A stretch of 64,000 nucleotides of DNA from Propionivibrio hellwigii (lineage in GTDB: Bacteria; Pseudomonadota; Gammaproteobacteria; Burkholderiales; Rhodocyclaceae). This document shows, one piece after another, positions 43,368 to 52,960 of this stretch. How positions within the stretch are numbered: position 1 is the stretch's first letter; every line of letters starts with the position of its first letter. The notes under the pieces are model-generated. The model saw nothing but the letters and a program-made list of their open reading frames with translations, had not been told where the DNA came from and did no database searches. The stretch covers positions 1,798,001 to 1,862,000 of the forward strand of contig NZ_JBEUWX010000002.1 of assembly GCF_041770905.1 (NCBI RefSeq), in the 5' to 3' direction. The position numbers were made by a program, and so were the translations under genes.

Positions 43368-45830
43368 TTATACGTCAATGTTCCCCGCTGATAAAGCATT
43401 AACCTCAATAAAATTACGCCGCGGTTCTACAGATTCACCCATTAAAGTTGCAAAGATTTCATCTGCGCCAATAGCATCCTCTATCTTGACTCTCAACAAC
43501 CTTCGCACTTTAGGATCCATTGTCGTCTCCCAAAGTTGTTCTGGGTTCATTTCTCCCAAACCTTTATAGCGTTGCTTACTAATACTACGCTCTACTTCAT
43601 TAAGCAGCCAACGCATCGTATCAGAAAAATTTGAAACAAGTTGTTTTTTATCGCCACGTACAACATACCCGCCCTTTCCAAATAGCCCGGATAACATTTT
43701 CGCAATCTTGCGTAAATGACGATAATCTCCGCTCGCTAGAAAATCTTCATCAATAAAGCCAAGTTTAAGATTTCCGTGATGATTTCTTTCCGAACAAAGC
43801 TGCCAAGATTCTTTTGTTTCATCGTAATAAGCAAAAACCCGAATGCCAGATTTTTCTTTAAGCGCCTGCGAAAGCATTTGTGCGGTATTTTCAGCACTTT
43901 CTCGACTTCCTAAAACAATATCAATATCGGCATCGACTAGAATATGAAGTACGTCATAGTCTATAAAATGCGAAAGACGGTTAATAATGGCCATAGCAAG
44001 CAGATATTCGCGCGCCAGTGTATCAAGGGCTTTACCTACGATTTCCGAAGAACCTGCTTTAGGGATCAGTCTAACTTCAGAAAGGGCAATATTAAGCATA
44101 TACTGATTCAATGCCTGATCATCTTTAAGATAACTTTCGCTCTTGCCATGCTTAACTTTATATAGTGGTGGCTGAGCAATATAAATATGCCCGTTTTCTA
44201 TCAACTGCGGCATCTGCCGATAAAAAAATGTCAAAAGCAGAGTACGGATATGAGCCCCATCCACATCCGCATCGGTCATTAAAATAATGCGGTGATAACG
44301 CAGTTTTTCCGGTTTATAGTCATCTTTGCCAATACCAGTCCCTAAAGCAGTAATCAAAGTAGCAATAGCTTCGCTAGAGATAAGTTTCTCAAAACGCGCT
44401 TTTTCAACGTTAAGCACTTTGCCCCGCAGCGGAAGAATCGCCTGAAACTTCCGATCACGCCCCTGTTTCGCCGAACCTCCTGCAGAATCTCCTTCAACAA
44501 GATAAAGTTCAGAAAGTGCAGGATCTTTTTCCTGACAATCTGCCAGTTTTCCAGGTAAACCTACACCATCAAGTAAGCCTTTTCGCCGCGTCATTTCACG
44601 TGCTCGACGAGCTGCATCCCGAGCACGCGCTGCTTCGATAATTTTTCCAGTAATGACCTTAGCATCTGCCGGCCTTTCAGCAAGAAACTCAGACAAACGC
44701 TGAGCAACAACCTCCTCAACTGCTGGGCGCGCTTCCGATGAAACCAACTTCATCTTTGTCTGAGAAGCAAATTTTGGATCTGGCATCTTAATCGATAGCA
44801 CACAGGCTAAACCTTCGCGCATATCATCACCTGTAATTTCTACTTTTGCTTTTTTAGCAATTTCATTTTCATCAATATATTTGTTGATGACACGGGTCAT
44901 CGCCATGCGCAGACCTGTCAAATGTGTTCCCCCATCTGCTTGTGGAATATTGTTCGTAAAACACAAAACTTGCTCAGCATAAGTATCATTCCATTGCATA
45001 GCCACATCAACAATAATTATGCCGCCATCTGGTAGTACAGATTCACCAAAAGCATAAAAAATATTTGGATGAATTATTGTTTTAGCACGATTAATGTACT
45101 CAACGAAGCCCTTGACACCGCCAGAAAATGCAAAATTCTCCTCTTTTCTTGTGCGTTGATCAATCAAACGAATTTTGACCCCATTATTAAGAAATGAAAG
45201 TTCACGTAAACGCTTAGCAATAATTTCGTAGTGATATTCGATTGGACCAAAAATCGCTTCATCAGCCATATAGTGCACTTTTGTACCACGTTTTTCGGTG
45301 TCGCCAAGAATACGGGGAGGAGATACCTCAACACCATTTTGAATCTCAATCAATCGATCAGCAACCACACCCCGTTCAAAATCAAGCTGATATTTTTTAC
45401 CCTCCCGAGCAATTGTCAAACGCAGCCATCTGGAAAGCGCATTAACGCAAGAAACACCAACACCATGCAGACCACCAGAAACCTTGTAAGAATTTTGATT
45501 AAATTTTCCCCCTGCATGCAATACGCACATAACAATTTCTGCCGCTGAACGTTTCGGTTCATGTTTATCATCAAACTTAATGCCAATAGGAATTCCACGC
45601 CCATTATCCGCCACAGAAATTGAATTATCGGCATGAATTGTGATAACAATATCATCACAGTAACCAGCAAGCGCTTCGTCAATAGAATTATCAACAACTT
45701 CAAACACCATATGATGCAAGCCCGTACCATCCGAAGTATCGCCAATATACATTCCAGGACGTTTTCGAACGGCTTCAAGACCTTCCAATTGTTGAATACT
45801 TGACTCATCGTAAGCATCTTGCCGACTCAT
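43368..45830 (-). CDS. gyrB: DNA gyrase subunit B
   Basis: The 820-residue ATPase subunit of gyrase has the GHKL ATP-binding region (EVVDNSIDEALAGYCDD, VADNGRGIP, GLHGVGVSCVNALS), the TOPRIM domain (LVEGDSAGGSAKQGRDR, MTDADVDGAHIRTLLLTFF) and the C-terminal QRYKGLGEMNPEQLWETTMD. AGGAATAGAAGAT precedes the ATG. It lies downstream of dnaN in the standard dnaA-dnaN-gyrB order; recF, often between dnaN and gyrB, is absent. The gene is visibly more AT-rich than the flanking chromosome. Confidence 0.97.
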   Translation of the reverse strand: MSRQDAYDESSIQQLEGLEAVRKRPGMYIGDTSDGTGLHHMVFEVVDNSIDEALAGYCDDIVITIHADNSISVADNGRGIPIGIKFDDKHEPKRSAAEIVMCVLHAGGKFNQNSYKVSGGLHGVGVSCVNALSRWLRLTIAREGKKYQLDFERGVVADRLIEIQNGVEVSPPRILGDTEKRGTKVHYMADEAIFGPIEYHYEIIAKRLRELSFLNNGVKIRLIDQRTRKEENFAFSGGVKGFVEYINRAKTIIHPNIFYAFGESVLPDGGIIIVDVAMQWNDTYAEQVLCFTNNIPQADGGTHLTGLRMAMTRVINKYIDENEIAKKAKVEITGDDMREGLACVLSIKMPDPKFASQTKMKLVSSEARPAVEEVVAQRLSEFLAERPADAKVITGKIIEAARARDAARRAREMTRRKGLLDGVGLPGKLADCQEKDPALSELYLVEGDSAGGSAKQGRDRKFQAILPLRGKVLNVEKARFEKLISSEAIATLITALGTGIGKDDYKPEKLRYHRIILMTDADVDGAHIRTLLLTFFYRQMPQLIENGHIYIAQPPLYKVKHGKSESYLKDDQALNQYMLNIALSEVRLIPKAGSSEIVGKALDTLAREYLLAMAIINRLSHFIDYDVLHILVDADIDIVLGSRESAENTAQMLSQALKEKSGIRVFAYYDETKESWQLCSERNHHGNLKLGFIDEDFLASGDYRHLRKIAKMLSGLFGKGGYVVRGDKKQLVSNFSDTMRWLLNEVERSISKQRYKGLGEMNPEQLWETTMDPKVRRLLRVKIEDAIGADEIFATLMGESVEPRRNFIEVNALSAGNIDV

Positions 45831-45898
45831 ATCTTCTATTCCTTTTATACCTTTATCTAAATCATTTCACGTAAGATTTTACTTGATTACATAAAAAG

Positions 45899-47017
45899 CT
45901 AAATTCTCATAGGCATTACAACATATTTAAAATAATCGTTACCAAGAATTGTAATCAATGAACTTGAATTAGCATCATTAAACCCCCATTCAATCATTTC
46001 TTCGGTTGTATTGTTAAGAACATCAAGCAAATATCCAACGTTAAAACCAACATCTAGCGAGTCCCCATTAAACTCAACTTCAATTTCTTCTTGAGCTTCT
46101 TCTTGTTCAGTATTTGCTGCAACTATTTTTAAAAGGCCATTGGAAAGTAAAAGACGAATTCCACGAAACTTTTCATTAGTCAAAATAGCAGCACGAATCA
46201 TTGACTGATATAACTCAGTACGATTAAGCACAATTGTACTTTTTAATGAAGCAGGAATTACACGTTCATAATCAGGAAATTTTCCATCAATTAATTTAGA
46301 AACAAGGTCAATTTGTTTAAATTGAAAATGAATTTGGTTGCTTGCCAGTTCAATATGTAAAAGTTCATCAGAATCATCAAGCTGACGACTAAGTTCAAGC
46401 ACTGTTTTACGCGGCAAAATAAATTCTTTGTAAGGTAACTCAAATTCATCTTCAATATCTAATACCATACTAGCATAAGCTAAGCGGTGACCATCAGTCG
46501 CCACAGCCCGTAAATTCTTTCCGTCAATAAGCAATAGTAAACCATTAAGATAATAGCGAACATCCTGGGTCGCCATAGCAAATTGCGTTTGTCCAAGTAA
46601 ATGGCGAAATTGTTTCTGTGTTACTGTAATTTTCTTGGAGTTATCCTCAGAAATTACCATACGCGGAAAGTCTGATGCAGGCAATGTTTGTAAACTAAAA
46701 CGACTTTTCTCTGTTCGGATCAACAAACGATTCTCATCAAGACTTAAACTAACCTCACTATTTTCTGGGAGTAAACGAAGAATATCTTGAAGTTTTTTAG
46801 CGCTAACTGTCACAGCACCGTCGTTTTCTCCTATTGCCCCATTCATTATTGTTGTTATTTGGATTTCTATATCTGTTGCTAAAAAAGTTAATCGATCTCC
46901 TATTTTTTCCAGTAAAACATTGGAAAGTATAGGTAAAGTATGCCGTTTTTCAACAATACCAGAAACAGACAATAATGGAGATAAAAGCATATCACGCTGA
47001 CTTTTGATAAGTAACAT
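45899..47017 (-). CDS. dnaN: DNA polymerase III beta subunit (sliding clamp)
   Basis: The 372-residue clamp has three repeated domains and family segments such as KRHTLPILSNVLLE, LATDIEIQI, ATDGHRLAY and the C-terminal YVVMPMRI. It starts at ATG 47017, preceded by AGGATTTATATATAT. It follows dnaA across a 226-base AT-rich gap. By hand count, 46441-46500 within it has 23 G or C of 60, low for this window. Confidence 0.97.
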   Translation of the reverse strand: MLLIKSQRDMLLSPLLSVSGIVEKRHTLPILSNVLLEKIGDRLTFLATDIEIQITTIMNGAIGENDGAVTVSAKKLQDILRLLPENSEVSLSLDENRLLIRTEKSRFSLQTLPASDFPRMVISEDNSKKITVTQKQFRHLLGQTQFAMATQDVRYYLNGLLLLIDGKNLRAVATDGHRLAYASMVLDIEDEFELPYKEFILPRKTVLELSRQLDDSDELLHIELASNQIHFQFKQIDLVSKLIDGKFPDYERVIPASLKSTIVLNRTELYQSMIRAAILTNEKFRGIRLLLSNGLLKIVAANTEQEEAQEEIEVEFNGDSLDVGFNVGYLLDVLNNTTEEMIEWGFNDANSSSLITILGNDYFKYVVMPMRI

Positions 47018-47243
47018 ATATATATAAATCCTATATTAATTAAGTATCGGTAAAAACTGTGAATATCTAAATATATACATTATAATTCAATTAGTTATAA
47101 ACTAGATATAAACATGAAAAACTCATGTATATTACTGTGGATAAATATTGGATAAATATATTTTTTTGAATAATTTTTTCTATATTAACATGTTATACAC
47201 ATACTAAAGTATTAGCTTATTCACATAGTGCATAATTTTTTAT
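47018..47243. other. oriC: Probable replication origin (oriC) between dnaN and dnaA
   Basis: This 226-base gap is almost entirely A and T and carries an exact DnaA box in reverse (TGTGGATAA, 47136-47144). Two one-mismatch boxes are also present (TTATACACA 47193-47201 and TTATTCACA 47217-47225). An AT-only run around 47145-47185 is a candidate unwinding element. Position between dnaA and dnaN, with parS 4 kb away, supports an origin. A second DnaA box lies upstream of dnaA (48739-48747). Confidence 0.7.
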
Positions 47244-48653
47244 TTATCCTTTCAATATCTGTTGTAAAACATGTAAATCATGATTTAGATTATTATCTTC
47301 TGTACGTAAACTTTCGATTGTTCGGACAGCATGTAATACGGTCGTATGATCACGACCACCAAAAGATTCACCAATTGATGGGTAGCTTTTTGAGGTAAGA
47401 TTTTTAGCAAGCCACATGGCTACTTGTCTTGGCCTAACAATTGAGCGTGAACGTTTTGATGAAAATAAATCAGAAACTTTTATTTTAAAGTATTCAGCAA
47501 CTGTTCTTTGAATATTTTCTATAGTAATCTGCCGATTAACTGCACCAATTAAATCTTTAAGTGACTCTTTAGCTAGATCAAGATCAATTTTTCGCATATG
47601 AAACGAAGCGAATGCAATTACTTTTTTTAAAGCACCTTCAAGTTCTCGGACGTTAGACCGTAAATGTTTAGCGATGTAAAAAGCAACATCATCACTCAAA
47701 GTAATCTTATCAATTTCTGCCTTCTTTTTTAAAATTGCTACCCGCATTTCAGTTTCTGGTGGTTCAATTTGAACAGTCAACCCCCAGTCAAAGCGAGTAA
47801 TCAGCCGATCATCAAGGCCTGAAATATCTTTTGGGTAAGTATCACAACTAATAACAATTTGTTTATGAGATTCAATCAGTGTATTAAAAACAAAGAAAAG
47901 TTCTTCTTGTGTCCGGTTTTTTCCATTTAGGAATTGAACATCATCAAGAAGTAAAACATCAAGTGAGCGGTAATATTTCTTGAAACTATCAAAAGATTTT
48001 TTCTGATAAGCACGAACTACATCAGAGTAATAATCTTCCGCATGTACATAACGTACAATAGTTTGTGGGCTATATTGTAAAATATAATTACCAATGGCAT
48101 GCATAAGATGGGTTTTACCCAAACCAGTGCTACCATAAATAAATAATGGATTATATGTTGAATCACCTGGATTACGAGCAACTTGTATTGCAGCTGCACG
48201 TGCCAGTTCATTTGCTCTGCCAACAATTAAGTTTTCAAAGGTAAAATTAAGAATTAAACGGGTTTTTTCATAAAAAGCCAGTTTTTCAACAGACATTTTT
48301 TCGTTTTTTTCTGTCGTAATTACATCAACGATAGTAGATTTAATGGTGGAAGCAGTATCAGATACTATATGTTTTTCTAGCAATGGTGGTCTGATGGAGT
48401 TTTCTGCCACCAGTAAGGAAATTGAAACGGGGGAAGAGAAAAAAGTCAGGGCTAATTCTTCAATGCGAGTAAGGTAACGTTCCTTTGTCCATTTGAGAAT
48501 GAAACCATTTGGCGCTAATAGGCGTAAACCATTTTCAGGCTCCCCCTCGCCTTCGAGACGAAGCGGACGTATCCAGGTATTAAATTGCTGGGGAGGAAGT
48601 TCTTGTTCGAACTGATTCAAACAAAAAGCCCAAAAACTATTAATCGCATGCAT
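47244..48653 (-). CDS. dnaA: Chromosomal replication initiator protein DnaA
   Basis: The 469-residue protein has domain I (FWAFCLNQFEQELPPQQFNT), a variable linker, the AAA+ domain (GSTGLGKTHLMHAIGNY, LLLDDVQFLNGKNRTQEELF, RLITRFDWGL) and the domain IV DNA-binding signature GGRDHTTVLHAVRTI. The ATG at 48653 is chosen because the upstream in-frame start at 48704 is a TTG with a non-conserved leader. It is divergent from rpmH, the typical arrangement. Confidence 0.96.
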   Translation of the reverse strand: MHAINSFWAFCLNQFEQELPPQQFNTWIRPLRLEGEGEPENGLRLLAPNGFILKWTKERYLTRIEELALTFFSSPVSISLLVAENSIRPPLLEKHIVSDTASTIKSTIVDVITTEKNEKMSVEKLAFYEKTRLILNFTFENLIVGRANELARAAAIQVARNPGDSTYNPLFIYGSTGLGKTHLMHAIGNYILQYSPQTIVRYVHAEDYYSDVVRAYQKKSFDSFKKYYRSLDVLLLDDVQFLNGKNRTQEELFFVFNTLIESHKQIVISCDTYPKDISGLDDRLITRFDWGLTVQIEPPETEMRVAILKKKAEIDKITLSDDVAFYIAKHLRSNVRELEGALKKVIAFASFHMRKIDLDLAKESLKDLIGAVNRQITIENIQRTVAEYFKIKVSDLFSSKRSRSIVRPRQVAMWLAKNLTSKSYPSIGESFGGRDHTTVLHAVRTIESLRTEDNNLNHDLHVLQQILKG

Positions 48654-48738
48654 TAGGGATAAGTGTTTTCTTGGTCCACGAGATAACTCGGCTGGGGTAT
48701 CCAAACCAGTCCTATTATTTTAACCTGTTAGAAAATAG

Positions 48739-48747
48739 TTATCCACA
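48739..48747 (+). promoter_or_regulatory. DnaA box upstream of dnaA
   Basis: TTATCCACA is an exact consensus DnaA box in the dnaA-rpmH gap, 86 bases upstream of the dnaA start. It may autoregulate dnaA or form part of a two-sided origin. Confidence 0.75.
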
Positions 48748-48786
48748 AGGTGACATGGTAAAAAATTTAGGATTTTTAAATAATTC

Positions 48787-48816
48787 TTGACAAACAATGA
48801 ACTATCAATGTTTAAT
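48787..48816 (+). promoter_or_regulatory. Predicted sigma-70 promoter of rpmH operon
   Basis: TTGACA (48787-48792) and TTTAAT (48811-48816) are separated by 18 bases and lie about 40 bases upstream of the rpmH start. Predicted by eye only. Confidence 0.55.
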
Positions 48817-48854
48817 GCGAAACTTTCACTGTAACGAAAACTGAAGGTTTGCTC

Positions 48855-48989
48855 ATGAAACGTACTTATCAGCCATCTGTCATCCGCCGTAAACGCACTC
48901 ATGGTTTTCTTGTCCGCATGTCAACCCGCAGCGGTCGGGCTGTCATCCGCGCTCGGCGCGCCAAGGGGCGCCATCGCCTAGCGGTCTAG
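48855..48989 (+). CDS. rpmH: 50S ribosomal protein L34
   Basis: This 44-residue basic ribosomal protein reads MKRTYQPSVIRRKRTHGFLV at its start and ends RARRAKGRHRLAV, both family-invariant. GAAGGT lies before the ATG. It heads the rpmH-rnpA-yidD-yidC operon and is divergent from dnaA. Confidence 0.97.
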   Translation: MKRTYQPSVIRRKRTHGFLVRMSTRSGRAVIRARRAKGRHRLAV

Positions 48990-49037
48990 GCTTAGTATCT
49001 GCGGATCAAACAACTGCACGAGTCAAAATCGGAAGCT

Positions 49038-49421
49038 ATGGTCCCATCCTTAGCCCCAGACAGGCTGGGTTTTCCACGACAGTATCGATTGACAAAAACG
49101 GATGAATATTCATCCGTTTTTGGTTTCAGGAAAGCTCTGAAAAGTCAGCATTTCCTGTTGCATTACCGGATCCGTTCTTCTTCCGATGTGGGAGATGGTG
49201 CCCGGCTCGGACTGGTTGTTGCCAAGCGATTGTTACGTCGCGCCATTGATCGTAATCTAATACGGCGTCTTGCAAGAGAAAGCTTCCGTGTGCTGCGTCC
49301 CCGTCTGATGCCAAGAGACTTGGTTTTACGATTGGTAAATCGCCCCGACTCGCTCGATCGAAAAGCGCTGGCAAAGGAGATTCGCAATCTGATGCAAAAA
49401 ACCATGTCGAATTCTTGGTAA
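49038..49421 (+). CDS. rnpA: Ribonuclease P protein component
   Basis: The 127-residue protein binds RNase P RNA to process tRNA 5' ends. The RNR signature is ARLGLVVAKRLLRRAIDRNL, followed by IRRLARESFR. The start at 49038 is the first ATG in a conserved-length frame. It lies between rpmH and yidD, as is nearly universal. Confidence 0.94.
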   Translation: MVPSLAPDRLGFPRQYRLTKTDEYSSVFGFRKALKSQHFLLHYRIRSSSDVGDGARLGLVVAKRLLRRAIDRNLIRRLARESFRVLRPRLMPRDLVLRLVNRPDSLDRKALAKEIRNLMQKTMSNSW

Positions 49422-49425
49422 ACCA

Positions 49426-49635
49426 ATGAAAAACATGATTCTGCTCATGATTCGTTTTTACCGTCTGGTCGTCAGTCCGATGCTCGGACAACGTTGCCGG
49501 TTTGTTCCAAGCTGTTCTGAATACACATCAGAAGCCATTGAAAAGCATGGCGTTTTTAAAGGAATTTGCTTGGGAGTCGCCCGTATCTTTCGTTGCCATC
49601 CGTGGAATCCGGGTGGTTTCGACCCTGTTCCATGA
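49426..49635 (+). CDS. yidD: Membrane protein insertion efficiency factor YidD
   Basis: The 69-residue protein has the amphipathic N-terminus and the conserved RFVPSCSEYTSEAIEKHG and RCHPWNPGGFDPVP blocks of YidD. It starts four bases after rnpA and is followed after 19 bases by yidC, with which it cooperates in inserting inner-membrane proteins. Confidence 0.95.
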   Translation: MKNMILLMIRFYRLVVSPMLGQRCRFVPSCSEYTSEAIEKHGVFKGICLGVARIFRCHPWNPGGFDPVP

Positions 49636-49654
49636 TTTCCGAAAATAGACCTCA

Positions 49655-51334
49655 ATGGATAATAAGAGACTGATTTTATTAGTGATTTTTTTTATTTCCC
49701 TATTTATGTTGTGGGATGCATGGCAAAAGCAAAATCGTCTTCCCGCGCCGGTAACGCAAGCGCAAACGCAAACGGCAACTCAAGGTAGTGTTGTGCCCAC
49801 GCCATCTGCTCCGTCCGGGAATCCGGCGCCCGAGGCCATTCCCGAAGCTTTGCCCGCCGGTGAAAATAAAGTATCGGAAGCGATTACCATCAAGACTGAC
49901 TTGCTGACGGCTAAAATTTCTCTTCAAGGCGGCGACATTGTCGAGCTTCTACTCAACGACTATAAAACTGTCGACGATAAAAACAAGGTATTTGCGTTGT
50001 TTGAGCCGAAACATCACTACGTCGCACAAAGTGGCTTGATCGGTGAAGGACTGGCGAATCACAAAACACAATTCTCAGCGCTTGCCGGGCCACGCGAGCT
50101 GGGTGCTGATGATAAAACCGTGCAACTGCGTCTGGAAGCGACAACAGGCGGCGTTAAGGTCACCAAAATTTACACCTTTACTCGTGGCAGCTACCTGATC
50201 GATGTCACGCAAGAAATTGACAATGGCAGCCAAAAAACACTTTCCGCTCATGCTTACTATCAATTACAGCGAGATACGGTGACGCCTGATGGGGAGAGCG
50301 GCATGGCGAAAATTTTTACCGGCCCGGCTGTGTATTCCGAGCAGGAAAAATACCAAAAAATCAGTTTTGAAGACATCGAAAAAGGCAAGGCAAAATTTAT
50401 CGAGAAAGCCAATGACGGCTGGATTGCCATGGTCCAGCATTATTTTGTCTCAGCGTGGATTCCGCAAGAAAATCTACCCCGCGAATATTTCGTTCGCAAG
50501 CTGGGCGCCGATATTTCAGCAGGCGTGATCGTGCCGATGCCGCAGGTTGCTCCGGGCGAAAAAACTAGCCGATCAGTTTCGCTCTACGCCGGGCCGCAGA
50601 TTCAGTCCATCCTCAATCAGCTTGCCAAGCCGGTTGCAGAAGGCGGTATCGGTGCAAAAGGTTTGGCGCTGGTGGTCGATTACGGCTGGCTAACCATCGT
50701 CGCCGCCCCGATTTTCTGGTGTCTAGAAATGATCCACAAACTGGTCGGCAACTGGGGGTGGGCAATCATCATCCTGACTATCATCATCAAGCTGCTGTTC
50801 TTCCCGCTCTCGGCGGCAAGTTATAAGTCGATGGCTAAAATGAAGGCGGTGGCACCTCGTATGAATGCGCTCAGAGAGCGCTATGGCGATGACAAACAGC
50901 GCCTCAACCAGGAACTGATGAATTTTTACCGTACCGAAAAAATTAATCCGCTGGGCGGCTGTCTGCCGATCCTGATCCAGATTCCGGTATTTCTCGCCCT
51001 ATATTGGGCGCTCCTGGGCGCGGTTGAAATGCGAGATGCGCCGTGGATTTTCTGGATCAAGGATCTCTCTTCCAAAGACCCGTACTACGTTCTACCGATC
51101 ATCATGGCTGTCACCATGTTTATCCAGACCAAACTAAACCCGACGCCGCCTGACCCGATGCAAGCCAAGGTCATGCTGATGATGCCGCTGATATTTGGTT
51201 TTATGTTCCTTTTCTTCCCGGCTGGGCTGGTTCTGTACTGGGTCGTCAATAACATTTTTTCCATTGTCCAGCAATGGCAGATCACGCGGATGATCGAAAG
51301 CGGCAACAAGGCGGCCAACGATACCAAGGCCTGA
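49655..51334 (+). CDS. yidC: Membrane protein insertase YidC
   Basis: The 559-residue insertase has an N-terminal helix (LILLVIFFISLFMLWDAW), a Gln/Thr/Pro-rich linker, the large periplasmic beta domain (about residues 70-340) and the five-helix 60KD_IMP core (GWAIIILTIIIKLLFFPLSA, NPLGGCLPILIQIPVFLALY, PAGLVLYWVVNNIFSIVQQW). Length and layout are as in other Gram-negatives. A clear terminator follows at 51375-51413. Confidence 0.96.
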   Translation: MDNKRLILLVIFFISLFMLWDAWQKQNRLPAPVTQAQTQTATQGSVVPTPSAPSGNPAPEAIPEALPAGENKVSEAITIKTDLLTAKISLQGGDIVELLLNDYKTVDDKNKVFALFEPKHHYVAQSGLIGEGLANHKTQFSALAGPRELGADDKTVQLRLEATTGGVKVTKIYTFTRGSYLIDVTQEIDNGSQKTLSAHAYYQLQRDTVTPDGESGMAKIFTGPAVYSEQEKYQKISFEDIEKGKAKFIEKANDGWIAMVQHYFVSAWIPQENLPREYFVRKLGADISAGVIVPMPQVAPGEKTSRSVSLYAGPQIQSILNQLAKPVAEGGIGAKGLALVVDYGWLTIVAAPIFWCLEMIHKLVGNWGWAIIILTIIIKLLFFPLSAASYKSMAKMKAVAPRMNALRERYGDDKQRLNQELMNFYRTEKINPLGGCLPILIQIPVFLALYWALLGAVEMRDAPWIFWIKDLSSKDPYYVLPIIMAVTMFIQTKLNPTPPDPMQAKVMLMMPLIFGFMFLFFPAGLVLYWVVNNIFSIVQQWQITRMIESGNKAANDTKA

Positions 51335-51374
51335 AGCAGCGGGACGGCTGTTCTGGAACGTATGGTGAAAAAAT

Positions 51375-51413
51375 CGGGGCGGTTGAAGCATCGCTTTAGC
51401 CGCCCGTTTTTTT
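51375..51413 (+). terminator. Rho-independent terminator after yidC
   Basis: A stem formed by GGGCGGTTGAAGC and GCTTTAGCCGCCC with a short loop is followed by a run of seven T. It separates yidC from mnmE, whose start is 17 bases further on; mnmE must then have its own promoter or rely on readthrough. Confidence 0.8.
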
Positions 51414-51429
51414 GTACTGACAAAGATGC

Positions 51430-52788
51430 ATGAACACCCTACGCTATCCGTCCGAAACCATTGCCGCCATTGCAACCGCTGCCGGGCGGGGCGGTGTCGG
51501 TATCGTCAGGATATCCGGGCAGAATCTCGCCGAATTTGCCCGGCAACTGTGCGGTAGTCTCCCGTCGCCGCGTATGGCGGCACTAACCAGCTTTCGTGCC
51601 GCTGATCAATCGCCGATTGACAGCGGCTTGATACTTTATTTTCCCGCACCGCATTCCTTTACCGGCGAAGATGTCATTGAGCTGCACGGTCACGGTGGGC
51701 CAATTGTCCTCAATTTGCTGCTGAGGCGCTGCCTGGATCTGGGCGCCCGGCTTGCCGAGCCGGGAGAATTTACGCGACGCGCCTACCTCAATGGCAAGAT
51801 CGATTTAACGCAAGCCGAAGCGGTTGCCGATCTCATCGACGCCGCCAGTGCCGCCGCCGCCCGCAGCGCCGCACGCTCTTTACAAGGCGAATTTTCACGG
51901 GAAATTGATGAATTACTCGACGCGCTAACCCGGTTGCAAGCACTTACCGAAGCCACGCTTGATTTTCCCGGCGAGGAAATCGATTTTCTGGAGTCTGCCA
52001 ATGCATTTGGCCAGCTCGAAGAGTTACAAAATCACCTCGATGCCGTATTTGACCGCGCCCGGCAAGGCCGTTTGCTGCAAGAAGGATTACATGTTGTCAT
52101 CGTTGGCCAGCCGAATGTCGGTAAATCAAGTCTACTCAACTGTCTGATTGGCGACGAATTGGCCATTGTTACGCCAATCGCCGGCACCACGCGCGATATC
52201 GTCAGTGGAACTCTGCATATCGAGGGCATTCCGCTGCATATCATCGATACCGCCGGCCTGCGTGATACGGATGATGAAGTCGAACGGATCGGCATTGACC
52301 GCGCCTGGCGAGAAATCAACCGTGCCGATGCCATTATCCTGCTTGTCGACAGCCGATCGGGCGTTAGCGAAAGCGACCGAAAAATCCTTGCGCGCCTGCC
52401 GCAGCAACCTGCGCATTTGATCATTCACAACAAGATCGATCTTGTCGAAAAAGACGATTGCCGTGCCGAACGTCAGGAAAACGGCAATAGCGTCTCATTG
52501 TTTCTTTCCGCCCAAACGGGAGAGGGCGTCGAATTGCTGCGCCGCGAGCTACTGCGCATTGCCGGCTGGCATCCAGCCGAAAATGTTTTCATTGCCCGCG
52601 AACGCCATTTGCAGGCGCTGGCCCAAACCCGGGAACATCTTGCCCAGGCATGCAGCCAATTGCCGCAACTCGAACTGTTTGCGGAAGAACTGCGCCTTGC
52701 CCAACGCGCACTCGCTTCGATCACTGGCGCTTTTACCACCGACGATCTGTTGGGCAAAATATTTAGCCAATTCTGTATCGGAAAATAG
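51430..52788 (+). CDS. mnmE: tRNA modification GTPase MnmE
   Basis: With MnmG it makes the 5-carboxymethylaminomethyl group on wobble U34 of tRNA. The 452-residue protein has the N-terminal folate-binding domain (AAGRGGVGIVRISG), helical domain, G domain (GQPNVGKSSLLN, GTTRDIV, DTAGLR, NKIDL) and the C-terminal FCIGK with the catalytic cysteine. It is the last gene of the rpmH cluster. mnmG, rsmG and parAB are not next to it. Confidence 0.96.
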   Translation: MNTLRYPSETIAAIATAAGRGGVGIVRISGQNLAEFARQLCGSLPSPRMAALTSFRAADQSPIDSGLILYFPAPHSFTGEDVIELHGHGGPIVLNLLLRRCLDLGARLAEPGEFTRRAYLNGKIDLTQAEAVADLIDAASAAAARSAARSLQGEFSREIDELLDALTRLQALTEATLDFPGEEIDFLESANAFGQLEELQNHLDAVFDRARQGRLLQEGLHVVIVGQPNVGKSSLLNCLIGDELAIVTPIAGTTRDIVSGTLHIEGIPLHIIDTAGLRDTDDEVERIGIDRAWREINRADAIILLVDSRSGVSESDRKILARLPQQPAHLIIHNKIDLVEKDDCRAERQENGNSVSLFLSAQTGEGVELLRRELLRIAGWHPAENVFIARERHLQALAQTREHLAQACSQLPQLELFAEELRLAQRALASITGAFTTDDLLGKIFSQFCIGK

Positions 52789-52960
52789 GCGACCTTCCAT
52801 TGTGTTTCGATAGTTCTTGGAAGTTATTTTCCATGGGAGGAAGAAATTTCCGCATTAATGGTAAGGTCTCGCCAAGAAAATTGCGTACCGGGTGATACTC
52901 AATCTATTTACGAGTACCGATCAAATCAGCGCTGTACATAGGATTGGCATCGCTTTAGGG

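Noticed and set aside
48739..48747. Main oriC in the dnaA-rpmH gap
   Set aside because: Only one DnaA box and a short gap; the dnaN-dnaA gap has more boxes and a longer AT-rich tract.
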